NCBI RefSeq assembly: GCF_009826975.1 | Contig: NZ_WUMO01000006.1 | Coordinates: 62,001 to 126,000, forward strand | DNA: 64,000 nt | Direction of reading: 5' to 3' | Source: Flavobacterium sp. HBTb2-11-1 | Lineage (GTDB): Bacteria > Bacteroidota > Bacteroidia > Flavobacteriales > Flavobacteriaceae | Part shown: positions 53,143-60,968 of the stretch, one piece after another | How the letters are laid out: every line of letters starts with the position of its first letter | Position numbering within the stretch: the stretch's first letter is position 1 | The notes under the pieces: model-generated | Databases searched by the model: none | What the model was told of the DNA's origin: nothing | What the model saw: only the letters and a program-made list of their open reading frames with translations | Translations under genes and position numbers: made by a program

Positions 53143-54537
53143 ATGTTATCAAAAAAGAAAATGCATTTCGAAATCTCGGAGAGGAAGATCTTACTCCTTT
53201 CTTTCGATGCTGTTTTTATTCTATTTGCTTTATATTTATTAAGCGCAATCTTTGATTATCATTATTTCGCCTTTGATTTAAGTAGCTCGCTTAGCATACT
53301 TTTAATAGTCAGCTATCTTTTTGTCTTTGGTGTAATATTTGAAATCTATAATCTACAGGTAGCAAGCAATCATCTGCAGATTCTGCAAAATGTCGTTTTT
53401 ACCGCAACAGCCACTGTTTTAGCTTATTTGTTTACGCCTGTTCTTTCTCCGGTACTGCCCAAACAAAGATTAGTAATTGTAATATTTTATTTTACAATAC
53501 TAATTACATTATTGCTTTGGCGTTTGTTCTATTGCTATTTTCTAGCCTCTCATCGTTTTTCGCAAAATGTTGTTTTGATTTGTGATCAAAGTGAAGTTGA
53601 AAAATTAGTCTTAGGATTGGAAAGCGTTGATCCGCATTACAAAATTATTGGTTTCGTTAATTCCGATTCTGTTGCAGATGAAAATTTAGATTTTCATTAT
53701 GTAAACGAAATAAAGAAAGAAGATTTAGAACGTTTCGTCTCTACACATTATGTCTCAGAAATTGTAATTGCTTCTCAGAAAACAGATGGTATAACTTCCG
53801 ATCTATATCAGCAGCTCCTTCATTTATTAGAAAAAGGATATATCATACGCGAATACACACAAGTTTACGAAAGCAAAACACAGCGAATTCCTGTTCATCA
53901 CATAGAAAGAGATTTTTATAGATTTTTCCCCTTTAGCAGAAGTAATAGTAATAAACTGTACTTGTCTTTGGTTCGTCTTATCGAACTCATGTTTTCTATT
54001 CTGGGGCTTTTAATCAGTCTGTTTTTTATTCCGATAATTTTCCTCTGCAATCTATTTGCCAATAAAGGAAGCCTTTTTTACACTCAAGAAAGAGTAGGGA
54101 AAAATGGAGTAGTCTTCGAGATTTACAAGTTTAGAACAATGACCGAGAATTCAGAGGCAAATGGAGCTGTTTTTGCAACCCATAATGACAAAAGAGTTAC
54201 TCCATTTGGTAAATTTATGAGAAAGTCTAGAATTGATGAACTTCCTCAATTTATTAATGTCTTAAAAGGTGATATGGGCGTAATTGGCCCGAGGCCTGAA
54301 CGTCCTTTTTTTGTTGAAGAAATTGCCGCTGTAATGCCTTTTTATGAAACGCGTCATGTAATTAAACCTGGACTTACTGGATGGGCACAGGTTAATTATT
54401 CTTATGGAGAATCAATTGACGAAAGTTTGGTTAAACTTCAGTATGATTTGTATTATATCAAACACAGAAGTATATTTCTCGACCTAAGTATTACTTTTAA
54501 AACCATTACGACGGTTTTATTCTATAGAGGTCAATAA
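53143..54537 (+). CDS. WcaJ-type undecaprenyl-phosphate sugar-1-phosphate transferase (PHPT)
   Basis: An initiating transferase that places a hexose-1-phosphate (often glucose or galactose) on undecaprenyl phosphate. The 464-residue protein has an N-terminal membrane part of four or five segments (about 15-130), a central Rossmann-like domain (about 140-240), and a C-terminal catalytic domain. That domain has a further membrane helix (about 280-305), then YTQERVGKNGVVFEIYKFRTM (written here in two parts: YTQERVGKNG and VFEIYKFRTM), KSRIDELPQFINVLKGDM and GPRPERPFFVEE (about 345-400). It is the last plus-strand gene of the locus. With WbpL-type 23781, the locus has two initiating enzymes of unrelated fold. 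Confidence 0.93.
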   Translation: MLSKKKMHFEISERKILLLSFDAVFILFALYLLSAIFDYHYFAFDLSSSLSILLIVSYLFVFGVIFEIYNLQVASNHLQILQNVVFTATATVLAYLFTPVLSPVLPKQRLVIVIFYFTILITLLLWRLFYCYFLASHRFSQNVVLICDQSEVEKLVLGLESVDPHYKIIGFVNSDSVADENLDFHYVNEIKKEDLERFVSTHYVSEIVIASQKTDGITSDLYQQLLHLLEKGYIIREYTQVYESKTQRIPVHHIERDFYRFFPFSRSNSNKLYLSLVRLIELMFSILGLLISLFFIPIIFLCNLFANKGSLFYTQERVGKNGVVFEIYKFRTMTENSEANGAVFATHNDKRVTPFGKFMRKSRIDELPQFINVLKGDMGVIGPRPERPFFVEEIAAVMPFYETRHVIKPGLTGWAQVNYSYGESIDESLVKLQYDLYYIKHRSIFLDLSITFKTITTVLFYRGQ

Positions 54538-54543
54538 AAGTTT

Positions 54544-55680
54544 TTAGATTATAATCGGAATTGGTTTTTTGTTGCGAATTGCGGTTCGCACTAAAACCAC
54601 TCCGTTTGTAATGATCAATGGTAAAGTGATAAAGAAATGTGCTTTGTTTATTAAAAACAAAAAGTAAATCACTAAAAGCACAAAGTTGATTAACGAAAAT
54701 CTATACGTCCATAGTTTGTTTTTGAAAATTGAAAACAAAACTAAAAGCAATAAAAGCGGGCTAAAAAGCAATACGTTGTAATTCATAGCCAGTTCTTGGT
54801 GAAAAGAATAAAATCCCATCGCGACAAAAAATATTCCCATTAAAGATAAAATCAAAAAATAGATTTTATCAACCGTTTTGTTTCTGGCGAATATTACGAA
54901 AAGTAAGATAAACAGATAAGTATAAATATTATTCCACCAAGAGCTTGGTGTTTCTTTTGTAAACTCTAGTAGCGTTTTGCTTTTGGCAGAAAGAGGTTTA
55001 TTCTGGAAAGTGGTTTTATCTAAACTGTTTTTTAATTCGAAAGGAAGAAAAATTCTGGTTCCCATTTGGTCCACTTTAGTTCCGAAAATAATGCTAGTTC
55101 CTAATTGATCATAAAAATGCCCGTCAAAATAAGGAAATAGGATAGAACGGTAGGTTTTATCTGTGTCCTCTTTTTTAGTTATTGCATTTTGATTTAGTGA
55201 TTTATTAATAACATCAACAACCATCGAGGTGCAATTTTTATCAATAAACTTATAAGTATAATATCTTTCTTCAGAAAATAAAGAATGATTCAGATTGTCA
55301 AATATTTTTTGTTTTAAAGGAAGAGAAACTAGAAGTTCCTGTTCATAAACACTTCGTTTGTCATTACTATATTCGTTTATAAAATCAGAAAAAGGATGAG
55401 TAATAATAAAATATTGTAAATCGCCTTTTGCAAATTTGGCTACGAAATTTGGTGTTCTAAAATCAAAAGCGCCATAATTGTAAACAATATCAATATTATT
55501 TGCAGGATCGGCGACACGAACGGCTGTATGTCCAAAATAAGAATACGTTTCGTTTCCAAGTCCACAAGTCAGAACACTTATCTTAGCGTCTTTAGATAAA
55601 GTTAAACTTTGGCTGAAACCAATAAAACTGGATAAGAATAATACAATAAAAAATGCTTTTTTGGATAGGACAGTTTTCAT
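54544..55680 (-). CDS. DUF4105 (Lnb-like N-terminal domain) membrane protein
   Basis: A 378-residue protein with an N-terminal signal peptide (about 1-24) and a periplasmic DUF4105 domain. The segments LTCGLGNETYSYFGHTAVRV (about 38-57) and IVYNYGAFDF are clear for the family, and FIDKNCTSMVVDVI adds the conserved cysteine. The C-terminal third has about four or five membrane helices. The domain is annotated as Lnb N-terminal periplasmic domain in databases; a lipoprotein-related enzyme role is possible but unproven here. It converges on the WcaJ-type gene with only 6 bp between stop codons and no clear terminator. Confidence 0.8.
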   Translation of the reverse strand: MKTVLSKKAFFIVLFLSSFIGFSQSLTLSKDAKISVLTCGLGNETYSYFGHTAVRVADPANNIDIVYNYGAFDFRTPNFVAKFAKGDLQYFIITHPFSDFINEYSNDKRSVYEQELLVSLPLKQKIFDNLNHSLFSEERYYTYKFIDKNCTSMVVDVINKSLNQNAITKKEDTDKTYRSILFPYFDGHFYDQLGTSIIFGTKVDQMGTRIFLPFELKNSLDKTTFQNKPLSAKSKTLLEFTKETPSSWWNNIYTYLFILLFVIFARNKTVDKIYFLILSLMGIFFVAMGFYSFHQELAMNYNVLLFSPLLLLLVLFSIFKNKLWTYRFSLINFVLLVIYFLFLINKAHFFITLPLIITNGVVLVRTAIRNKKPIPIII

Positions 55681-55714
55681 GATTTTAAAATTTTAAATGT
55701 TTTATGGTTTCTAA

Positions 55715-56782
55715 TTATCTAAAGATACCCAAATCTACTTTTAGCGAAAAAATATTAGAATATAATGCGGTGCTTTGGTTTCCTAAATCGGTCAAAGCGT
55801 AATCAATTTGTATGCCTTTATACCTAAATCCTAAACCAATATTAGGCTGAAAATTTACTTTTTCTGTATTATCCAGCTGCGTTACATTCTGAAAGTTTCC
55901 TACGCCAGCTCGTACAAATACTAAGTCGGTATAGCCAAACTCAAACCCTAGAGCTGGGTCTATACTTATAGGTTTTGAAGAGATAATATCGTTTGTCTGT
56001 TCAAATCGCATATTTAAATTTGCTGAGGTAACGAGACTGCATTCGTTATGAAAATCAAATCTTTTAGAAACGCCCAATTGCGCCTTTGGCAATGTAATTT
56101 CGGTGCTTTCTGGCAAAGTGTTATTTTCTCCCGGAATAGCATTGGCGATTTTTTCATATTCTTGTTCGTCAATATTCCACACATTGTAAGTTGTGGTGAT
56201 GTCGCGAAGCATTAAACCAAACTTCCAATCATTTCTTTCAAATTGAAGTCCAATATCAAATCCAAAACCCCAAGAATTGGCAAATTTTCCAATCACTCTT
56301 CGAATTACTTTTGCATTTACGCCATATTGAAATCCGTCTACAGGCAGTTTCCGGGCATAAGAAAAAGTAAAACCGTAATCTGCCGTAGAGAAAAGGCTAA
56401 TTCTGTTATAATCGATATTTCCTTGATTGTCGATTAATTGCGTGGTATCCATAATATCGTCTACTCCAAAACGAATCATCGAAATTCCCCACGCGCTTCT
56501 GTCGTCAATTGGACTTGCGTAACCAATGTAATCGTATTGCGCGATATTGGCAAAGTAGCTGGCGTGCATTAAAGAAATCTGGTGGTCTTTAAGATGTATC
56601 AAACCTGCTGGATTCCAGTAAACGGCATTTACATCATTTGAAGAGGCCGTTACGGCACTTGCCATTCCAAGAGCTGCGGCATCGACCCCAATATTCATAA
56701 ATTCATTCGAATATTTTCGAACGGTTTGCGCATACTGAAAAGTACAACTCCAAAAGAATAAAAACACTAAATATTTCTTCAA
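55715..56782 (-). CDS. PorV/PorQ-like outer-membrane barrel protein
   Basis: A 355-residue protein with a signal peptide (about 1-18; QYAQ end) and the PorV/PorQ (UPF0164) pattern. NEFMNIGVDAAALGMASAVTASSNDVNAVYWNPAGL (given here in parts: NEFMNIGVDAAALGM, then NDVNAVYWNPAGL) is the family opening, followed by alternating beta strands and a C-terminal aromatic residue typical of barrels. PorV and PorQ act in type IX secretion in Bacteroidota, so this may be a T9SS accessory or a paralogue. It precedes the DUF4105 gene (34-bp gap) on the minus strand, probably as a two-gene operon. Confidence 0.85.
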   Translation of the reverse strand: MKKYLVFLFFWSCTFQYAQTVRKYSNEFMNIGVDAAALGMASAVTASSNDVNAVYWNPAGLIHLKDHQISLMHASYFANIAQYDYIGYASPIDDRSAWGISMIRFGVDDIMDTTQLIDNQGNIDYNRISLFSTADYGFTFSYARKLPVDGFQYGVNAKVIRRVIGKFANSWGFGFDIGLQFERNDWKFGLMLRDITTTYNVWNIDEQEYEKIANAIPGENNTLPESTEITLPKAQLGVSKRFDFHNECSLVTSANLNMRFEQTNDIISSKPISIDPALGFEFGYTDLVFVRAGVGNFQNVTQLDNTEKVNFQPNIGLGFRYKGIQIDYALTDLGNQSTALYSNIFSLKVDLGIFR

Positions 56783-56824
56783 CGTATATGTTTTTGCAGA
56801 TCGAGGCCTGTTTTAAATTTTTAT

Positions 56825-56854
56825 CAAAAATATAATATTTTACTCATCTAATAA
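56825..56854 (-). promoter_or_regulatory. Candidate promoter for the PorV-like operon
   Basis: On the minus strand TATTTTTG (complement of 56825-56832) fits TAnnTTTG. TTA (complement of 56852-56854) lies 19 bases upstream of it. The -7 ends about 42 bases before the ATG at 56782. The gap to the divergent pssA gene is 191 bp. Confidence 0.45.
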
Positions 56855-56918
56855 GTTCCTTTGCTTAAATATTCCCAAAGTCGCATTTCGAAATAAAAAA
56901 CTCTCGAAAAAACTCGTT

Positions 56919-56945
56919 TTGCATCCAGTTATTATGCTAAATTTG
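56919..56945 (+). promoter_or_regulatory. Candidate promoter for pssA
   Basis: TAAATTTG at 56938-56945 is a perfect -7 element, with TTG at 56919-56921 but only 16 bases of spacer. The -7 ends 28 bases before the ATG at 56974. It is divergent from the PorV-like operon promoter. Confidence 0.5.
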
Positions 56946-56973
56946 TTCTCTGCCATTATCAAATTTTTAAGCT

Positions 56974-57684
56974 ATGAATATTAAAAAGCATATCCCAAAT
57001 CTAATTACATTAATTAATCTTTTCTGCGGCTGTATCGCAATTGTTTATGTTTCTCAGAACAATTATTTAATGGCTTTTTATATAGTTTGCTTAGGAATCT
57101 TTTTTGATTTCTTCGATGGTTTTTTTGCCAGATTATTTAAAGTTTCAAGTCCGCTTGGATTACAGTTGGATTCTCTTGCAGATATGGTAACAAGCGGAGT
57201 AACGCCAGGATATGTGATGTATAGCATGTTTACTAACAGCGCGCACGAGTTAGGTACGCATCCTGCAATTTCGTTTTTAGGATTTATCATTACTTTAGGA
57301 TCTTGCAATCGTTTGGCTAATTTTAATATCGATACACGCCAGACGGATTCTTTTATCGGGTTACCAACACCTGCAAATGCTTTGTTTATTTTAAGTCTTC
57401 CTTTGGTAATTTCATTTTCAGATTCTTTGATGATTTTAGAAATCTTAACTAATCAATGGGTTTTATTAGTGATAACATTGTGTAGCGCTTATATTTTAAA
57501 TGCTGAAATTCCGTTGTTTGCTTTAAAAATTAAAAAATTCAGTTTGAAAGAAAATGCACTTCAAATCGTATTTTTGATTATTTCTGTATTAATGATTGTT
57601 TTCCTTCAATATATCGCAATTCCATTGATTATTGCTTTTTATGTATTGCTGTCGATCATTAATAATCTTTTTTTGAAAAAGTAA
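56974..57684 (+). CDS. pssA: CDP-diacylglycerol--serine O-phosphatidyltransferase
   Basis: Makes phosphatidylserine at the inner membrane, the precursor of phosphatidylethanolamine. The 236-residue integral membrane protein has the complete CDP-alcohol phosphotransferase signature D-x2-D-G-x2-A-R-x8-G-x3-D-x3-D, read as DFFDGFFARLFK, then GLQLDSLAD (about 47-72). NLITLINLFCGCIAIVY at the N-terminus is the usual start of bacterial PssA proteins. It is 10 bp ahead of the GH25 lysozyme gene. Confidence 0.94.
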   Translation: MNIKKHIPNLITLINLFCGCIAIVYVSQNNYLMAFYIVCLGIFFDFFDGFFARLFKVSSPLGLQLDSLADMVTSGVTPGYVMYSMFTNSAHELGTHPAISFLGFIITLGSCNRLANFNIDTRQTDSFIGLPTPANALFILSLPLVISFSDSLMILEILTNQWVLLVITLCSAYILNAEIPLFALKIKKFSLKENALQIVFLIISVLMIVFLQYIAIPLIIAFYVLLSIINNLFLKK

Positions 57685-57693
57685 TTCTGTTTA

Positions 57694-58548
57694 ATGGCAA
57701 GAAAAACGACTTATCGTAAAACATATTCAAGAAAACCAGCTGGAAGATCTTTTCTGAGCAGACTTTTTCGAGGACTTTTATTGATTTTTTTCGGACTTTT
57801 ATTCATTGGGATAGTTTATCATTATCGCCAAGGGCTTGCTTATTATTTAGGTTTTAAAACTGAAAAAGTTTTAGAAGAAGATGAGGTTGACAAGCATCTT
57901 TCTGATGTTCGAAATATTCGAGTTCTAGAAAATCATAAAGGAAAAGTAATTGGGATTGACGTTTCTGAATTTCAAGGAAAAGTAGACTGGGAAGAAGTTG
58001 AAATCTTAGATGAAAAATATCCCGTTCAGTTTGTTTTTATCCGTGCAACAGCAGGAAATGACCGTGTTGATAGACAATTTAAAAGAAATTGGGAAGGTGC
58101 AAAAGAAAACAAAATCATGCGTGGCGCTTATCATTATTATCGCCCCAACGAAAATTCTATTGAACAGGCAGATCTTTTCATTAAAACAGTAAAATTGCAG
58201 AAAGGAGATCTTCCTCCAGTTTTAGATATCGAAAAATTGCCAAAAAATCAGCCTTTAGACAGTTTAAAAAAAGGTTTGAAACGTTGGTTGAATAAAGTGG
58301 AGAAACATTACCAAGTTCGTCCAATAATTTATTCAGGAGAACGATATTATTCTGATTTTTTAAAAGAAGAATTCGGAGATTATTTGTTTTGGATTGCCAA
58401 TTATAATTTCTACAGAGAAAAAATCGAAGATGATTGGCTGTTTTGGCAGTTTACAGAAAAAGCTTCTTTGCCAGGAATCAAACATCGAGTTGATGTTAAT
58501 ATCTACAATGGCGATTTAGAGCAATTGCATTTTATTACAGTGGAATAA
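57694..58548 (+). CDS. Glycoside hydrolase family 25 lysozyme
   Basis: A peptidoglycan muramidase of 284 residues. An Arg/Lys-rich N-terminus is followed by a membrane segment (about 25-45), which would anchor the catalytic domain on the periplasmic side. The GH25 domain runs from GIDVSEFQGKVDWEEVE (about 87-103) through FVFIRATAGNDRVDRQF, RGAYHYYRP and LPPVLDIEKLP (about 175-185; catalytic acidic residues) to the PIIYSGERYY strand. It follows pssA by 10 bp in the same direction. Confidence 0.92.
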   Translation: MARKTTYRKTYSRKPAGRSFLSRLFRGLLLIFFGLLFIGIVYHYRQGLAYYLGFKTEKVLEEDEVDKHLSDVRNIRVLENHKGKVIGIDVSEFQGKVDWEEVEILDEKYPVQFVFIRATAGNDRVDRQFKRNWEGAKENKIMRGAYHYYRPNENSIEQADLFIKTVKLQKGDLPPVLDIEKLPKNQPLDSLKKGLKRWLNKVEKHYQVRPIIYSGERYYSDFLKEEFGDYLFWIANYNFYREKIEDDWLFWQFTEKASLPGIKHRVDVNIYNGDLEQLHFITVE

Positions 58549-58561
58549 AAGCCTTCAGTTT

Positions 58562-58789
58562 TCAGAGAGTATTTGATAAAACCAAAATAACAATTATTAT
58601 AAAAGGCAAAAGAAGCATTACAGAATACGGATTGGCAAAATTTATAGTATAACCCATCCATTGAATCTTTTTAGGAGGAAGCAATCTTTTGTCTTTAGGG
58701 TTATAATAACAGGTATTGAAGAAATACCAATTCTTTGGATCTTTATGCCAATTGTCGTAATCTTCCTGAGTTGGTTTTTCTGATTTCAT
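58562..58789 (-). CDS. DUF5808-like small membrane protein
   Basis: A 75-residue protein. Its N-terminal half, DPKNWYFFNTCYYNPKDKRLL (in two parts: DPKNWYFFNT and YYNPKDKRLLPPK), then WMGYTINFANP, resembles the DUF5808 domain. A C-terminal hydrophobic helix (about 54-73) should put it in the inner membrane. No function is known for such proteins. It lies 80 bp behind lptB, past the lptB terminator hairpin, and converges on the GH25 gene. Confidence 0.65.
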   Translation of the reverse strand: MKSEKPTQEDYDNWHKDPKNWYFFNTCYYNPKDKRLLPPKKIQWMGYTINFANPYSVMLLLPFIIIVILVLSNTL

Positions 58790-58816
58790 TTGCAGCTTTT
58801 TTTAAGAATCTTAGAT

Positions 58817-58854
58817 TAAAAAAAAATGGTAAAAAGCAATTTACTTTTTACCAT
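58817..58854 (-). terminator. Intrinsic terminator for lptB (minus strand)
   Basis: An 11-bp perfect stem (58826-58836 with 58844-58854, seven-base loop) is followed, reading the minus strand, by a run of nine T (complement of the A-run at 58818-58826). It begins 16 bases after the lptB stop codon. This is one of the cleanest terminators in the window. Confidence 0.85.
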
Positions 58855-58869
58855 TCATGTATAACTTTC

Positions 58870-59610
58870 TTAAAATTCAAGTTTCTTTTTACGAAGCTCG
58901 AAGTTTTGTCCCAGATATACTCTACGAACCATTTCGTCTTCTACAAGCTCTTCTGGAACTCCAGCTTTTAGAATTCCTCCTTCAAACATTAAGTATGTTT
59001 TATCGGTAATCGCTAAAGTTTCTTGAACGTTGTGATCGGTAATTAAGATTCCGATGTTTTTGTTTTTCAATTGCGCCACAATTCGCTGAATATCTTCAAC
59101 CGCAACTGGGTCAACTCCGGCAAAAGGTTCGTCTAATAAAATAAATTTAGGATCGGTTGCTAATGCGCGGGCAATTTCGGTACGACGACGCTCACCTCCA
59201 GAAAGTAAATCGCCTCGGTTGGTGCGAATATGTTCTAAACTGAATTCTTCAATTAGACTTTCCATTTTAGCAATTTGAGCTTCTTTAGAAAGTTTTGTCA
59301 ATTGTAAAACGCTCAAGATATTGTCTTCAATACTTAATTTTCTAAAAACAGAAGCTTCTTGTGCCAAATAACCAATTCCCTGCTGAGCACGTTTGTACAT
59401 CGGATAGTCGGTAATATTTAAATCATCAAGAAAAATATTCCCTTGATTTGGTTTTACCAATCCTACAATCATATAGAATGATGTTGTTTTTCCAGCTCCA
59501 TTTGGCCCCAAAAGCCCTACAATTTCTCCTTGATTTACTTCAACAGAAATTCCTTTTACAACACTTCGCCCTTTATAGGTTTTGATTAAATTATCGGCTC
59601 TTAGCTTCAT
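58870..59610 (-). CDS. lptB: LPS export ABC transporter ATPase LptB
   Basis: ATPase of the LptB2FG extractor that moves LPS from the inner membrane into the Lpt bridge. The 246-residue protein has Walker A in LLGPNGAGKTTSFYMIVGL (about 34-52), the Q-loop, the signature LLSGGERRRTEIARALA (about 136-152), Walker B in FILLDEPFAGVDPVAVEDIQ (about 157-176), and the HNVQ switch histidine. FAGVDPVAV after the glutamate is typical of LptB. It is followed by a terminator and preceded by a 199-bp gap with a long inverted repeat. Confidence 0.95.
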   Translation of the reverse strand: MKLRADNLIKTYKGRSVVKGISVEVNQGEIVGLLGPNGAGKTTSFYMIVGLVKPNQGNIFLDDLNITDYPMYKRAQQGIGYLAQEASVFRKLSIEDNILSVLQLTKLSKEAQIAKMESLIEEFSLEHIRTNRGDLLSGGERRRTEIARALATDPKFILLDEPFAGVDPVAVEDIQRIVAQLKNKNIGILITDHNVQETLAITDKTYLMFEGGILKAGVPEELVEDEMVRRVYLGQNFELRKKKLEF

Positions 59611-59615
59611 TTGTT

Positions 59616-59797
59616 CAATTAGATAATTAGATAATTTGAAAATGAGATAATTGTACTAGCTCAAATTCAATTTTAAAATTTATTCGAAGAGGCAAATTAA
59701 AAGTAAAATAATCAATCAGATAAATGAATTAACAAATTATTGCATTTTCAAAATTAGATATTTACGTTTTCAAGGTAATTATCTAATTTTCTAATTG
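59616..59797. repeat. Inverted-repeat-bounded A+T-rich intergenic element
   Basis: The arms 59616-59636 and 59777-59797 are 21 bases each and inverted with one mismatch (20 of 21). They are built from an AATTAGAT/ATCTAATT word. A second, inner inverted pair TTGAAAAT (59636-59643) and ATTTTCAA (59744-59751) supports a nested structure. The 182-bp element fills nearly all the lptB to CMD-gene gap and contains no reading frame. It looks like a small palindromic intergenic repeat or a MITE remnant. Confidence 0.6.
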
Positions 59798-59809
59798 ACA
59801 CATTTCTAA

Positions 59810-60160
59810 TTATTTTCCCTGTTCTTCAAGTGCTTCCCAGAATTCGTAAGCTCTTCTTAAATGAGGAATAACAATTGTTCCTCCAACAAGAGTGGCAATT
59901 CCCATAGCTTCCATCATTTCTTCTTTAGAAACGCCTTCTTTATAGCTGGTTTCCAAATGGTATTTTACACAGTCGTCACATCTTAAAACTGTAGAGGCTA
60001 CCAAACCTAAAAGTTCTTTTGTTTTTACATCAAGAGCACCTTCTGCATATGCATTAGTGTCAAGATTAAAAATTCGCTTTACAATTTTGTTGTTGTCAGC
60101 AAGCAGTTTTTCGTTCATTCTAGAACGGTAGTCGTTAAATTCTTGAACTATATCAGACAT
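59810..60160 (-). CDS. Carboxymuconolactone decarboxylase family protein (AhpD-like)
   Basis: A 116-residue small all-helical protein. It contains the CxxC-type redox motif in VLRCDDCVKYHLETSYKEG (about 57-75), with the downstream His typical of AhpD-like active sites, and the MEAMGIATLVGGTIVIPHLRR C-terminal helix (given in two parts: MEAMGIATLVGG and TIVIPHLRR). Members act as thiol peroxidase-related or decarboxylase proteins; the exact substrate is unknown. Its start overlaps the tatC stop codon region by 8 bp, so it is co-translated with tatC. Confidence 0.88.
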   Translation of the reverse strand: MSDIVQEFNDYRSRMNEKLLADNNKIVKRIFNLDTNAYAEGALDVKTKELLGLVASTVLRCDDCVKYHLETSYKEGVSKEEMMEAMGIATLVGGTIVIPHLRRAYEFWEALEEQGK

Positions 60161-60968
60161 TTTCTTTTAATTTATTTTTATAGACAATCTTCGAAATTAG
60201 GATACTAACCTCGTAAATAATTAACATTGGAATTGCAACAATAGTCTGGCTCACAACATCAGGTGGTGTTACAATAGCAGCGATGATCAAAATCAATATT
60301 ACAGCGTATTTCCAATATTTTCTTAAGAATTCAGGAGTAACTAATCCTAGTTTGGTTAAGAAATAAATGGCAATTGGGAGTTCAAAAAAGATGGCACTTC
60401 CCAAAATACTTGTTTTTACCATTCCCATATAAGATTCCAGCGTGAATTGGTTTTTTACGATATCACTGATAGAGAATGTTGCAACGAAGTTTACCGACAT
60501 CGGAATTACGACAAAATAGCCGAACAAAACTCCCAAAAAGAAAAGTAAAGAAGAAACGAAGATGAACAATTTCGCGTTTTTTCTTTCTTTTTCATAAAGT
60601 GCCGGGCTGATAAACTTCCAAATTTCCCACAATATATAAGGGAAACTCAAAATAAAACCTGCCAGAAGACACATCCATACAAAAATATTGACTTGGCCTT
60701 CCATTTCGGTATTCTGAATAATGAAATTCAGTTCGGTAATACAAATACTATCTGCAAATCCTAATGAATGAGATAAATCGCAAAACCAAACATACGTAAA
60801 AAATGTTGGTCTAATCGGACCTAAAATAATTTGATCAAATAAATAATCACTAATAAAATAAGTTACAATTGCCATTATGATTGTTGCAAGTGTACTTCTA
60901 ACCAATAACCATCTTAGTTCTTCAAGATGATCTAAAAATGACATTTCGCCAAGATTTTTCTTTGCCAT
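60153..60968 (-). CDS. tatC: Sec-independent protein translocase subunit TatC
   Basis: Core receptor of the twin-arginine translocase in the inner membrane. The 271-residue protein shows the N-terminal MSFLDHLEELRWLLVRS (about 8-24), six hydrophobic segments, the FISPALYEKERKNAKLFIF loop and a GLVTPEFLRKYWKYAVILIL signature near residue 200. An insert in the first periplasmic loop (about 45-80) is longer than in E. coli TatC, a common Bacteroidota feature. It overlaps kdsD by one base and the CMD gene by 8 bp. Confidence 0.95.
   Translation of the reverse strand: MAKKNLGEMSFLDHLEELRWLLVRSTLATIIMAIVTYFISDYLFDQIILGPIRPTFFTYVWFCDLSHSLGFADSICITELNFIIQNTEMEGQVNIFVWMCLLAGFILSFPYILWEIWKFISPALYEKERKNAKLFIFVSSLLFFLGVLFGYFVVIPMSVNFVATFSISDIVKNQFTLESYMGMVKTSILGSAIFFELPIAIYFLTKLGLVTPEFLRKYWKYAVILILIIAAIVTPPDVVSQTIVAIPMLIIYEVSILISKIVYKNKLKENV

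Noticed and set aside
58735..58971. Plus-strand frame across the lptB terminator
   Set aside because: It overlaps the DUF5808 start, the terminator hairpin and the end of lptB, and has no family pattern.
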